A stretch of 14,410 nt of DNA, taken from positions 1-14,410 of the forward strand of contig JAICIG010000187.1 in the NCBI GenBank assembly GCA_025924495.1, given 5' to 3'. Origin of the DNA: Pirellulales bacterium. Its GTDB lineage: Bacteria; Planctomycetota; Planctomycetia; Pirellulales; JAICIG01. The position numbers and the translations under genes were made by a program. Under the pieces are notes generated by a model that was not told where the DNA came from, made no database searches, and saw only the letters and a list, made by a program, of their open reading frames with translations. Of the stretch, positions 8,333-14,410 are shown one piece after another (the stretch's first letter is position 1; every line of letters begins with the position of its first letter).

Positions 8333-9376
8333 CTATGCAAGGACGCTCTTGCCCAACTCGCCGGCCGTCTCGCGGACGTATCGCGGCACCGCATAGCCGG
8401 GCAGCCGCCGGCGGAGCTCGGCGACTAATCGCTGGCCAGTCTCCTCAGGCACCTCGTAGTGAGCGGCGCCTTGCACTCGGTCGAGCTGGTGCAGGTAGTA
8501 GGGCATTACGCGCAGGTCGACGAGCCTACGGCTAAGCGCAGTTAACACGTCGACGTCGTCATTGACTCCCTGCAGGAGCACGGCCTGGTTCAACACGGGA
8601 ATCCCCGCATCGACGAGCCGGCTTAGCGCCAGAGCGACGTCCGGCCATAATTCAGAGGGATGGTTGGCATGAACGACCATGATTGGCGTCAGCCGCGTGC
8701 CGCGCAGCCAGCCAAGCAATTCGTCGCAAACCCTTTCCGGAATTACGATTGGCAGTCGGGTGTGGATGCGTAGCCGCCGCAAATGCGGGATGGCGGCAAG
8801 TTGCTCGGCCAGTTCGGCAAGCCAGGGATCGACCAGCGATAGGGGATCGCCCCCGCTGAGCAACACCTCGTCAATCGTCGGGTCGGCTGCGAGCTGCTCC
8901 AAAGCGGGCGCCCAGGCAGCGAGCGAACGCGGCCCCTCAGAGTAAGGATAATGGCGGCGGAAGCAGTACCTGCAATGGACGGCGCAGGCCCCAGTTGTTA
9001 CCATCAACGCCCGACCGTGGTATTTCTGCAGCAAGCCGGCATGGAGGGTGGCAGCGGCGTCGCCGACGGGATCGACGGCAAAGTCCGGCCTCTCGGCCAG
9101 CTCTTCGTCCAAAGGCAATACCTGGCGCAGGAGCGGATCGCCAGGGTCGCCGACTCGCATCTGGGCGACATAACCCCGAGGCGCGAAGAGCGGAAAGGCG
9201 TCGGACGCACGGATGGCCGCCGTCTCGAGCCCAGGCGGCAGTTCCAGCATCCGGCACAACTCTCGGGGGTCGCGAATCGCCTCCCGAAAGACTTGCTGCC
9301 AGCGCACACTCCCGAGCGAAACGGCTCCCGGGCGGACAAAACTGCTTTCGCTCGCTAGAATATTTGATTCGTTCAT
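8333..9376 (-). CDS. epmB: EF-P lysine 2,3-aminomutase (radical SAM)
   Basis: A 347-residue radical SAM enzyme of the lysine 2,3-aminomutase family, which in the EF-P pathway converts (S)-alpha-lysine to (R)-beta-lysine for attachment to elongation factor P. The iron-sulfur cluster motif CAVHCRYC (C131, C135, C138) is complete and is followed by FRRHYPY; LLSGGDPL (172-179) is the SAM-binding 'GGD' region, and HTRLPIVIPERV is typical of this family. The length fits EpmB, which lacks the C-terminal extension of fermentative aminomutases. The ATG at 9376 is the natural start by family length; the region before it has no strong Shine-Dalgarno. It is divergent from efp across 91 bp, which supports the EpmB call over a catabolic aminomutase. 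In E. coli the same two genes are also divergent neighbours. Confidence 0.93.
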   Translation of the reverse strand: MNESNILASESSFVRPGAVSLGSVRWQQVFREAIRDPRELCRMLELPPGLETAAIRASDAFPLFAPRGYVAQMRVGDPGDPLLRQVLPLDEELAERPDFAVDPVGDAAATLHAGLLQKYHGRALMVTTGACAVHCRYCFRRHYPYSEGPRSLAAWAPALEQLAADPTIDEVLLSGGDPLSLVDPWLAELAEQLAAIPHLRRLRIHTRLPIVIPERVCDELLGWLRGTRLTPIMVVHANHPSELWPDVALALSRLVDAGIPVLNQAVLLQGVNDDVDVLTALSRRLVDLRVMPYYLHQLDRVQGAAHYEVPEETGQRLVAELRRRLPGYAVPRYVRETAGELGKSVLA

Positions 9377-9467
9377 GCCGATTCACGTGACCCATTCGCG
9401 CCGCACCGGCTTTCGGGCGGCCGCGTAACATAACCCTATCTTTCGGTAGACAAATAGGAAACCCACT

Positions 9468-10037
9468 GTGGCTAGCTACAGCACCAGCGAATTCAAAAAA
9501 GGGCTGAAAGTTCAGATCGAAGGCGACCCGTACTTGATGATCGAGTGCAACTTCGTCAAGCCGGGCAAAGGCAACGCCCTCTACAAATGCAAGTTGCGCA
9601 ACTTGCTCCGCAATACCGTGCTGGAGCGAACCTACAAGGGGGGGGATTCTCTCGACGCGGCCGACATCACCGAAATTGCCGCCCAATATCTCTACCGCCA
9701 AGGCGACATGTTCGTGTTCATGGACAACACGAGCTATGAGCAGTACGAACTGACCGCCGCCCAAGTGGACGACGCCTGGAAGTACATCAAGGAAGGCACC
9801 ATCTGCAACATGGTGCTATTCAACAACAACCCAATCTCGGTCACGCCTCCGAACCACGTAATTTTGAAGATCGAATATTGCGAGCCTGCCGTTCGCGGCA
9901 ACACTGCCACTAACCTGACGAAGCCCGTCAAGCTGGAGACCGGCGCTGAGATGCTCTGTCCGGCATTCGTCGACATCGGCGACATCATCAAGATCGACAC
10001 GCGCACCGGCGAGTACATCGAGCGAGCGAAAGAGTAA
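9468..10037 (+). CDS. efp: Elongation factor P
   Basis: EF-P binds between the P and E sites of the ribosome and relieves stalling at consecutive prolines. The 189 residues match the family length, with the N-terminal KOW-like domain (about 1-65) and two OB-type domains. The tip loop FVKPGKGNA places lysine at position 34, the residue lysylated by EpmA. The C-terminal signature PISVTPPNHV and DIIKIDTRTGEYIERAKE are intact. Translation starts at GTG 9468, with AGGA at 9456-9459 eight bases upstream; a weak CCTAT/ATAGG pairing (9435-9439, 9454-9458) overlaps this site. Nucleotides 9638-9645 are eight consecutive G's encoding part of KGGD; the frame stays open across them. epmA follows on the same strand 82 bp later. 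Confidence 0.98.
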   Translation: MASYSTSEFKKGLKVQIEGDPYLMIECNFVKPGKGNALYKCKLRNLLRNTVLERTYKGGDSLDAADITEIAAQYLYRQGDMFVFMDNTSYEQYELTAAQVDDAWKYIKEGTICNMVLFNNNPISVTPPNHVILKIEYCEPAVRGNTATNLTKPVKLETGAEMLCPAFVDIGDIIKIDTRTGEYIERAKE

Positions 10038-10046
10038 GATTCTTTG

Positions 10047-10068
10047 GTTCTCGCGCTGCGCGGGGAAC
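10047..10068 (+). terminator. GC-rich hairpin after efp
   Basis: GTTCTCGCG and CGCGGGGAAC can form a stem of about nine pairs with one bulge and one G-U pair, ten bases past the efp stop. No T-tract follows, so this may be a processing or attenuation structure rather than an intrinsic terminator. Confidence 0.25.
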
Positions 10069-10080
10069 AGAGGGGCGTTG

Positions 10081-10134
10081 GTTATGCTTGAGCGTAGCGA
10101 TCGCTAAGCGCCAATTGTTATGCTAAAGCATAAC
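10081..10134. repeat. Pair of related 18-bp palindromes at the epmA start
   Basis: The unit at 10117-10134 is a perfect hairpin, GTTATGCT-AA-AGCATAAC. The unit at 10081-10098 (GTTATGCT-TG-AGCGTAGC) matches it at 14 of 18 positions and still pairs along its full stem as RNA, using two G-U pairs. They are separated by 18 bases that include part of the palindrome TAGCGATCGCTA (10095-10106). The outer arms GGTTATGCTT (10080-10089) and AAGCATAACC (10126-10135) also form a perfect 10-bp inverted repeat. The epmA ATG (10120-10122) lies inside the second unit. Confidence 0.75.
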
Positions 10135-11100
10135 CTACATGACTATCGGCCGACGGCGAACTGGCCCATGCTGCGGCTGCGCGCGGAGTTGCTGCGCAAG
10201 TTGCGCCGCTTCTTCGATGAACGTGGGTTTCTGGAAGTGGAAACGCCGATCCTTTCGGCCGACGTGGTAGTCGACCGTCATCTCGATCCGTTCGCCGTCG
10301 CAGTCGGCGAAGGCCCCGCACAGCGCACGATGTGGTTACAGACCTCGCCAGAGTTTGCCATGAAGCGACTGCTGGCCGCTGGCGGCGAGGCGATCTATCA
10401 AGTGACGCACGTCTTTCGCTCGGACGAACAAGGGCGGTTGCACAATCCCGAGTTCACTATGGCGGAGTGGTATCGCGTTGGCGACGATTTGCATGCGGGC
10501 ATGCAGCTACTCGGCGAGCTAGCCGATGAATTGCTCGGTCTGGGGCCGGCGGAGCCGATCAGTTATCAGCAGGCCTTCGAGCGCCATGCCGGCATCGATC
10601 CGCATACTGCCGATGCTGGCGCATTATCGGCGATCTTAAAGCGGCATGACCGATCGGCGCCGGAGAGCCTGAGCCTCGACGACCGCGACTCGTGGCTGGA
10701 ACTGGTGCTGATGGAACTGGTGGAACCGGAGCTAGGCAAATCGCGGCCGCAGATTCTGTACGATTATCCTGCCAGCCAGGCAGCGCTCGCTCGGGTGCGG
10801 CCTGGCCCGCCGGCGGTTGCCGAGCGATTCGAACTCTATATCCGCGGCATTGAGCTGGCCAACGGTTATCACGAGCTGCTCGATCCAGCCGTGCTGCGCG
10901 AGCGGAATCGCGTGAACAATCAAGCGCGCAGAGCCGATGGCAAGCAGGCGCTGCCCGAGGAGAGCCGCCTGCTGGCCGCCATGGAAGCCGGGCTGCCGCC
11001 ATCGAGCGGCGTCGCCCTCGGCTTCGACCGCCTCGTCATGCTTGCCGCCAACGCCGACCACATCGCCGACGTGTTGCCGTTCCCGTTTGATCGAGCGTAG
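10120..11100 (+). CDS. epmA: EF-P--lysine lysyltransferase (GenX/PoxA type)
   Basis: A 326-residue class II aminoacyl-tRNA synthetase paralogue that resembles the lysyl-tRNA synthetase core without an anticodon-binding domain. It activates (R)-beta-lysine with ATP and transfers it to Lys34 of EF-P. Motif 1 lies at GFLEVETPIL (36-45), followed by VVDRHLDPF and LQTSPEFAMKRLL; motif 2 is VFRSDEQGRLHNPEFTMAEWYR (98-119); motif 3 is SGVALGFDRLVML near residue 300. The length equals that of known EpmA proteins, which separates it from full LysRS (about 500 residues). An in-frame stop at 10105 limits the start to ATG 10120 or later, and family likeness begins by about residue 9 (YRPTANWP), so 10120 is preferred. 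There is no Shine-Dalgarno, and the start codon sits within a hairpin-forming repeat. Confidence 0.95.
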   Translation: MLKHNLHDYRPTANWPMLRLRAELLRKLRRFFDERGFLEVETPILSADVVVDRHLDPFAVAVGEGPAQRTMWLQTSPEFAMKRLLAAGGEAIYQVTHVFRSDEQGRLHNPEFTMAEWYRVGDDLHAGMQLLGELADELLGLGPAEPISYQQAFERHAGIDPHTADAGALSAILKRHDRSAPESLSLDDRDSWLELVLMELVEPELGKSRPQILYDYPASQAALARVRPGPPAVAERFELYIRGIELANGYHELLDPAVLRERNRVNNQARRADGKQALPEESRLLAAMEAGLPPSSGVALGFDRLVMLAANADHIADVLPFPFDRA

Positions 11101-11142
11101 AGGTTCGTGCTGCCTCTTCTTTGGGATAGGAAGTTTCCGATC

Positions 11143-11544
11143 CTAGGCCGGCACGGAGCGATGAAAATGGACGTGCTTCCAGCGGCCGTCTTTGCACTGC
11201 CAGATGCGGGTTTCTTCGGTGGTGACGGTGATGGGCGAGCTATTAGCGTCGAGTTTTTGTACAAGGCGTACGTAGCTAATCACGGCCGCGTCATCGCCGA
11301 GCATGCGGACGTGTGGCGAGGCCATGGTGACGAGCTTCGGCCCCGAAGCGCCGCCGAGATCGAAATAGAAGCGGTGGAACGGCATGCCTTCGATTAACTG
11401 CCCGCGACCTTCGGGCTCGAAAGCCGACAGCGAGGGGTCGCATAGTTCCTCGTAGGTCTTCCAATCGCCAGCCAGAATACTTTCCAGCAACCGCTGATTG
11501 ACGGCCAACAATTCTCGCGTGACGGTTTCGGCGGCGGGTTTCAT
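11143..11544 (-). CDS. CaMKII association-domain-like (SnoaL/NTF2-fold) protein
   Basis: A 133-residue protein with an NTF2-like cone fold, closest by motif to the association domain of calcium/calmodulin-dependent kinase II. The N-terminal helix is VNQRLLESILAGDWKTYEELCDPSLSAFEPEGRGQLIEG, followed by FHRFYFD (about 57-63), HVRMLGDDAAVISYVRLVQ (78-96) and the end TEETRIWQCKDGRWKHVHFHRS (109-130), which matches the conserved 'TRVWhkrdGkWqnVHFHRSG' tail. In eukaryotes this domain builds 12-14-subunit hubs; free-standing bacterial members exist and their function is not known. No kinase is encoded here. It starts 19 bp after the thyX stop on the same strand, so the two are probably co-transcribed; the Shine-Dalgarno is weak (GAAG, eight bases upstream). 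It converges on epmA. Confidence 0.85.
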   Translation of the reverse strand: MKPAAETVTRELLAVNQRLLESILAGDWKTYEELCDPSLSAFEPEGRGQLIEGMPFHRFYFDLGGASGPKLVTMASPHVRMLGDDAAVISYVRLVQKLDANSSPITVTTEETRIWQCKDGRWKHVHFHRSVPA

Positions 11545-11563
11545 CGTGGTTCTTCGTTCCTTT

Positions 11564-12499
11564 TCAGTTGGACGTTTCAGTATCGATCTCGGGCGCCGGG
11601 GCGGCGAGGATGCCCAAGCGAATCAGCTTGTCGCGGCATTCGTCGCGCTCTCGCGAGCGCTTCATGGCAGCCCATTCGGGCGGCTGGACTGCCAAAAAAT
11701 CTTCCACAGTGGCGCGTGCGCGCCCGGCGGCGGAGGTTCGCTCAACCAGCCGCACGACCAGCTCGCGATCGAGCCGCGTGAGATACATGCCTTCGACGCG
11801 ATAGTCGATGAAGGCTTCCCAAACCAGGGGAAATAACGGCGCCACGATCTGCTCGCCCATCGTGGCGGCGTATTGCCTGATTTCCCATTGCGCGTGGCTG
11901 TCCATCCTCAAGGCAAGAAAATGGAGCAGGTTGTGCAGATCGACTTTCCAGTAGGCTTCCGTATAGGTCGACAGCGGCAGGTCCTTGCGGGCTTGTTCGC
12001 GGGCGACGCCCAACTCGATCCGCCGTTCGTACACCTGCCGCGCTTTGTCGAGCAGTTCCGCCTCTTCTGCCGAAAGATTCTCGCCCGCGTCAGCCGGCAG
12101 CCAGCCGCCGCTGCCCTGTCGATTTGTCTCGGCCTGCGTCCGCCACTGGTTGGCCGGGGTGCGTTGGGCGGCGTCGATCGCCAGCGAATAGCGCGTGCTG
12201 TACTCGTTCACGTTGGCCGTGCGGTGGCGGATCCACTGCCGCCAGGTATCCATTGGCACGCGCACCAGAAACTTCAGCTCGACCATTTCGAACGGCGTCG
12301 TATGCCGATGCCGCAGCAGGTAGCGAATCAGCCCGCGATCGTCGGAGACCTTGCGAGTCCCTTCGCCATAGCTCACGCGGGCCGCCTGCACGACGGCCTG
12401 ATCGTCGCCCATCACGTCGACGAGGCACACGAAGCCATCGTCGAGCACGGGCATTTTCTTCCAGCGAAGTTGGTCGACTTGTTCGGCGTTGGTCGGCAT
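11564..12499 (-). CDS. thyX: Flavin-dependent thymidylate synthase
   Basis: This enzyme makes dTMP from dUMP using methylene-tetrahydrofolate, FAD and NADPH, replacing ThyA. The ThyX signature RHRX7S is present as RHRTANVNEYS (residues 91-101), followed by TRYS. Other family segments are ARVSYGEGT (40-48), LLRHRHTTPFEMVELKFLVRVP (61-82), LPLSTYTEAYWKVDLHNLLHFLALRMDSHAQWEIRQYA and a C-terminal extension after the core, giving 311 residues. The frame is open to a TTG at 12574, but the ATG at 12499 has GGTGA eight bases upstream and family likeness starts after it, so I use it. A possible -10 box TATACT lies on the minus strand at 12537-12532, inside the longer frame, which also argues for the shorter start. 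The gap 12500-12692 holds a palindrome CCGGCTAGCCGG (12542-12553) but no gene. Confidence 0.96.
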   Translation of the reverse strand: MPTNAEQVDQLRWKKMPVLDDGFVCLVDVMGDDQAVVQAARVSYGEGTRKVSDDRGLIRYLLRHRHTTPFEMVELKFLVRVPMDTWRQWIRHRTANVNEYSTRYSLAIDAAQRTPANQWRTQAETNRQGSGGWLPADAGENLSAEEAELLDKARQVYERRIELGVAREQARKDLPLSTYTEAYWKVDLHNLLHFLALRMDSHAQWEIRQYAATMGEQIVAPLFPLVWEAFIDYRVEGMYLTRLDRELVVRLVERTSAAGRARATVEDFLAVQPPEWAAMKRSRERDECRDKLIRLGILAAPAPEIDTETSN

Positions 12500-12692
12500 G
12501 AGTCCGTTCACCGGCAATGGGAAAAACAAGCAGTATACCGGCCGGCTAGCCGGAGCGGCAGAAGCGCTGGCCAATAGTTGCCGTTATAGACAGAACTGCC
12601 GATGCGAATTAGTGTTGCGGCGCCTTAAGCGCGGTCAGGGTGGCGGTGCGCCAACCGTCAACAGGCACTCGGGACACGCGCGATGCCGGCGG

Positions 12693-14243
12693 CTAGGGGA
12701 TGTAGTTCAGCGTGTAATATGCCGCTTCGTGCAGCAGCGGCAAGCCGGCGGCCGAACGAACCCCCTTGGAGTGCAGTTCGTGCACGTGCCCGGCCTGCAG
12801 GCCCTCGATCTCGAGTCGCACGCTCTTGAGATCGTCGGCGACGATCGCTTTCTTAATCGTTGGCGTGGTGCGGTCGACTTCCGGGCTGCCGTAAGACGCT
12901 TGGAAGATATAGGTGTAGGTTTCCATCGCGTACGACTTCACGTCGCCCGCGGTTGCCGTATCGACGGGTTCGGTGAAGGTCAGTTCGAAACCGTCAGGCT
13001 TGGCGCGCATTTCGTGAATCTCGAAGGGGATCTTGCCCGTCCAGTTCATGCGTTCGACGCTGAACGGCAACGCGCCGCGCGAGCCCCACCCGCGGTTCGT
13101 GCCGCCGATAAACATCGAGCCGTCGGCCGTCACTTCCAGACCGAGCGTGCCCGAGCCGACTCCTTCGCGGAACGGAAAGCAAGCGCCTTGGTAGTGCCCT
13201 TGGACCTTCTCCAGGAAGCATCGCATGATCGTGCTGGCCGACTGGTCGCCAACGAAAAGCTGATTCTCGAACGGCCCGAGCTTGCCGCCCGTGGTGTCGC
13301 AGGCGATGCCGCTGGCCGATTTGCCCATCTTGTCGTACGGGAACAAGATGGTCGGCGGCTCATACTCGGGGATTTTCTGCGCCTCGACGATAAAGCGACT
13401 GCCGCTCGTCGGATCGGCAGGTCGAGGGCCCATCGCCTCCTTGGCGATGTCGTACCACTTATTGCCGCCCGGATGGCCGACAAACTTGCCGGGGATCAGG
13501 TGCTTCAATTCGCACGTGCCGTTCCAGGGGCCTTGATTGTCTGTATAGAACATGTCGCCCGCGGCGTTGGCGCCGATGCCGCCGGGCGAACGAATGCCGC
13601 TGCACGTGGGAATCAGCTTGCCGTCAGGAGTAATCCGCACGCACCAGCCGCGATATTTGCAGTTGCTGTCGAACGAGCCCGTCAGGCAAAGCACAACCCA
13701 GAGATTGCCATCCTTATCGAACTTCGAGCCGAAGGCGTATTCGTGGTAATCGCCGGTGATTTCCCAGCCGTCGTTGACCACCTGATATTCGTCGGCCTCT
13801 CCGTCACCATCAGTGTCGCGCAGACGCGAGACATCGCATCGCTGCGTGACGTACAACCAGCCCTCGCGATACGCCAGGCTGAGCGACTCGTGCAGGCCGT
13901 GGGCAAAACGCTTGAATTGGTCCGCTTTCACTTCTTTCGCCAGCGGATTGGCGATCATCCAAATTTCCCCGCGTCGCGAGCAGACTGCCATCCGGCCGTC
14001 GGGCATCAACTGAAAACCGGCCGCCTCCAGTTCCACCCCTCTGGGAACCTCAAACCGCGTAATCGGGTAATAGTCCGCCTCCGTCGGCGCCTTTTCATCG
14101 GCGATTGCCGGCAGATAAGACAACGCAACGAAGGCGAAGCAAAGCCGTAGGGTGGGCCTTGCCCACCATGTAACTTGATCCAACTTAGCTTCATGGCGGG
14201 CGAGGCCCACCCTACGAATATATGGCAATGCCAATCGGTTCAT
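12693..14243 (-). CDS. Secreted sorbosone-dehydrogenase-like beta-propeller protein
   Basis: A 516-residue exported protein. From about residue 53 it has the repeated blades of the soluble-glucose/L-sorbosone-dehydrogenase-like propellers that are abundant in planctomycetes: [70 protein letters not shown] and [36 protein letters not shown] (about 120-133) looks like a calcium-binding loop. The C-terminal 100 or so residues look like a beta-sandwich add-on ([15 protein letters not shown] to [13 protein letters not shown]). No heme CxxCH is present. The substrate is not known and enzyme activity is not certain. The ATG at 14243 has AGGTGA seven bases upstream. The signal peptide is unusual: the hydrophobic core [11 protein letters not shown] and cleavage site AIA|DE (after residue 48) follow a 33-residue N-region, of which residues 10-33 are encoded by a 71-bp inverted repeat. 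Confidence 0.88.
   Translation of the reverse strand: MNRLALPYIRRVGLARHEAKLDQVTWWARPTLRLCFAFVALSYLPAIADEKAPTEADYYPITRFEVPRGVELEAAGFQLMPDGRMAVCSRRGEIWMIANPLAKEVKADQFKRFAHGLHESLSLAYREGWLYVTQRCDVSRLRDTDGDGEADEYQVVNDGWEITGDYHEYAFGSKFDKDGNLWVVLCLTGSFDSNCKYRGWCVRITPDGKLIPTCSGIRSPGGIGANAAGDMFYTDNQGPWNGTCELKHLIPGKFVGHPGGNKWYDIAKEAMGPRPADPTSGSRFIVEAQKIPEYEPPTILFPYDKMGKSASGIACDTTGGKLGPFENQLFVGDQSASTIMRCFLEKVQGHYQGACFPFREGVGSGTLGLEVTADGSMFIGGTNRGWGSRGALPFSVERMNWTGKIPFEIHEMRAKPDGFELTFTEPVDTATAGDVKSYAMETYTYIFQASYGSPEVDRTTPTIKKAIVADDLKSVRLEIEGLQAGHVHELHSKGVRSAAGLPLLHEAAYYTLNYIP
14146..14216. repeat. 71-bp inverted-repeat element inside the propeller gene start
   Basis: The arms 14146-14170 and 14192-14216 are 25 bases each. 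The outer 13 bases pair perfectly (CGTAGGGTGGGCC with GGCCCACCCTACG); 23 of 25 positions pair in all, and the two exceptions become G-U pairs in one or other transcript. The 21-base loop holds a direct repeat AACTT-GATCC-AACTT. The GTAGGGTGGGCC type of palindrome is, from memory, common between genes in planctomycetes and some cyanobacteria. No clear target-site duplication flanks it. It is a MITE- or REP-like element by structure; its mobility is inferred. Confidence 0.8.
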
Positions 14244-14300
14244 GTTGACTTCACCTGCCAGAGATAATCTCTTCCCTGCCTACCATCTACTGTTTACCGG

Positions 14301-14410
14301 CTACCACACGATCTCGGTCACGATCTCGGCCTTGCCGTTCTTCAAATCGACCGGTACGAGCAACTCCTGCCGGCCACTGTTCGAACGCAAGATCGGCGAG
14401 GCTCCTGTTG
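14301..14410 (-). CDS. C-terminal end of an unrecognised protein (partial)
   Basis: The last 35 codons of a minus-strand gene enter from the right edge and stop with TAG at 14303-14301. The visible end includes SPILRSNSGRQELLVPVDL and finishes in EIVTEIVW. It reads like a beta-strand end with normal codon use, and it lies 57 bp upstream of the propeller-gene start, on the same strand, which suggests an operon. Too little is visible to name the family. Confidence 0.6.
   Translation of the reverse strand, partial: TGASPILRSNSGRQELLVPVDLKNGKAEIVTEIVW

Noticed and set aside
8937..9764. A 275-codon minus-strand frame spanning the epmB start, the intergenic gap and part of efp
   Set aside because: It overlaps two strongly supported genes in other frames and has no recognisable domain.
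10095..10106. TAGCGATCGCTA as a cyanobacterial HIP1 site
   Set aside because: It contains GCGATCGC, but one occurrence in a GC-rich window is not evidence of HIP1-type overrepresentation; it is better treated as part of the epmA upstream repeat region.
11873..12577. A 234-codon plus-strand frame opposite thyX
   Set aside because: Antisense to a certain thyX gene; composition typical of a shadow frame.
12489..14150. A 553-codon open frame on the plus strand
   Set aside because: It is antisense to the propeller gene and even longer than it, but its translation is rich in Arg, Ala and Val with no family likeness, while the minus-strand frame has clear propeller motifs. High-GC codon bias often leaves the opposite strand open.

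Overview
The window looks like chromosomal DNA of a planctomycete, most likely of the Pirellulales type. This is inference from several signs: the GC-rich coding style, a Gfo/Idh/MocA oxidoreductase with the planctomycete-like '[17 protein letters not shown]' start, a secreted sorbosone-dehydrogenase-like propeller protein, a Uma2-family nuclease, a PadR gene coupled to a large membrane protein, and several kinds of short palindromic repeats at gene borders. No phage, plasmid, insertion-sequence transposase, CRISPR array, rRNA or tRNA was seen.

Layout, left to right. A small palindrome (14-35) precedes an unrecognised multi-pass membrane protein (61-1083, minus). ATP-type phosphoenolpyruvate carboxykinase pckA (1206-2822, minus) lies upstream of it. 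Divergent from pckA is a two-gene operon: a PadR-family repressor (3049-3414, plus) overlaps by ATGA a 794-residue membrane protein (3411-5795, plus). That protein carries HAAS/DUF1700-like helical repeats, one membrane span and a large outer part. A Uma2-like protein (5834-6388, minus) converges on this operon. A Gfo/Idh/MocA oxidoreductase (6671-7780, plus) is followed by about 550 bp without a convincing gene but with several dyads.

The centre is an elongation factor P module: epmB (8333-9376, minus) is divergent from efp (9468-10037, plus), which is followed by epmA (10120-11100, plus). EF-P has lysine at position 34, so the enzyme that makes beta-lysine, the enzyme that attaches it and the target are all encoded together. 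Next, on the minus strand, come thyX (flavin-dependent thymidylate synthase, 11564-12499) and a small protein resembling the CaMKII association domain (11143-11544). The right end has a secreted beta-propeller protein (12693-14243, minus) and, upstream of it, the last 35 codons of another minus-strand gene (14301-14410).

Most of the genes are housekeeping or familiar planctomycete types. The points most worth a second look are: (1) a 71-bp inverted-repeat element read in frame through the signal-peptide region of the propeller protein; (2) the epmA start codon lying inside the second of two related 18-bp hairpins; (3) the PadR/HAAS-like membrane operon with a dyad operator candidate; and (4) the compact EF-P beta-lysylation locus. 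Nothing here can be claimed as a proven new system. All family assignments were made by reading motifs, without database searches.
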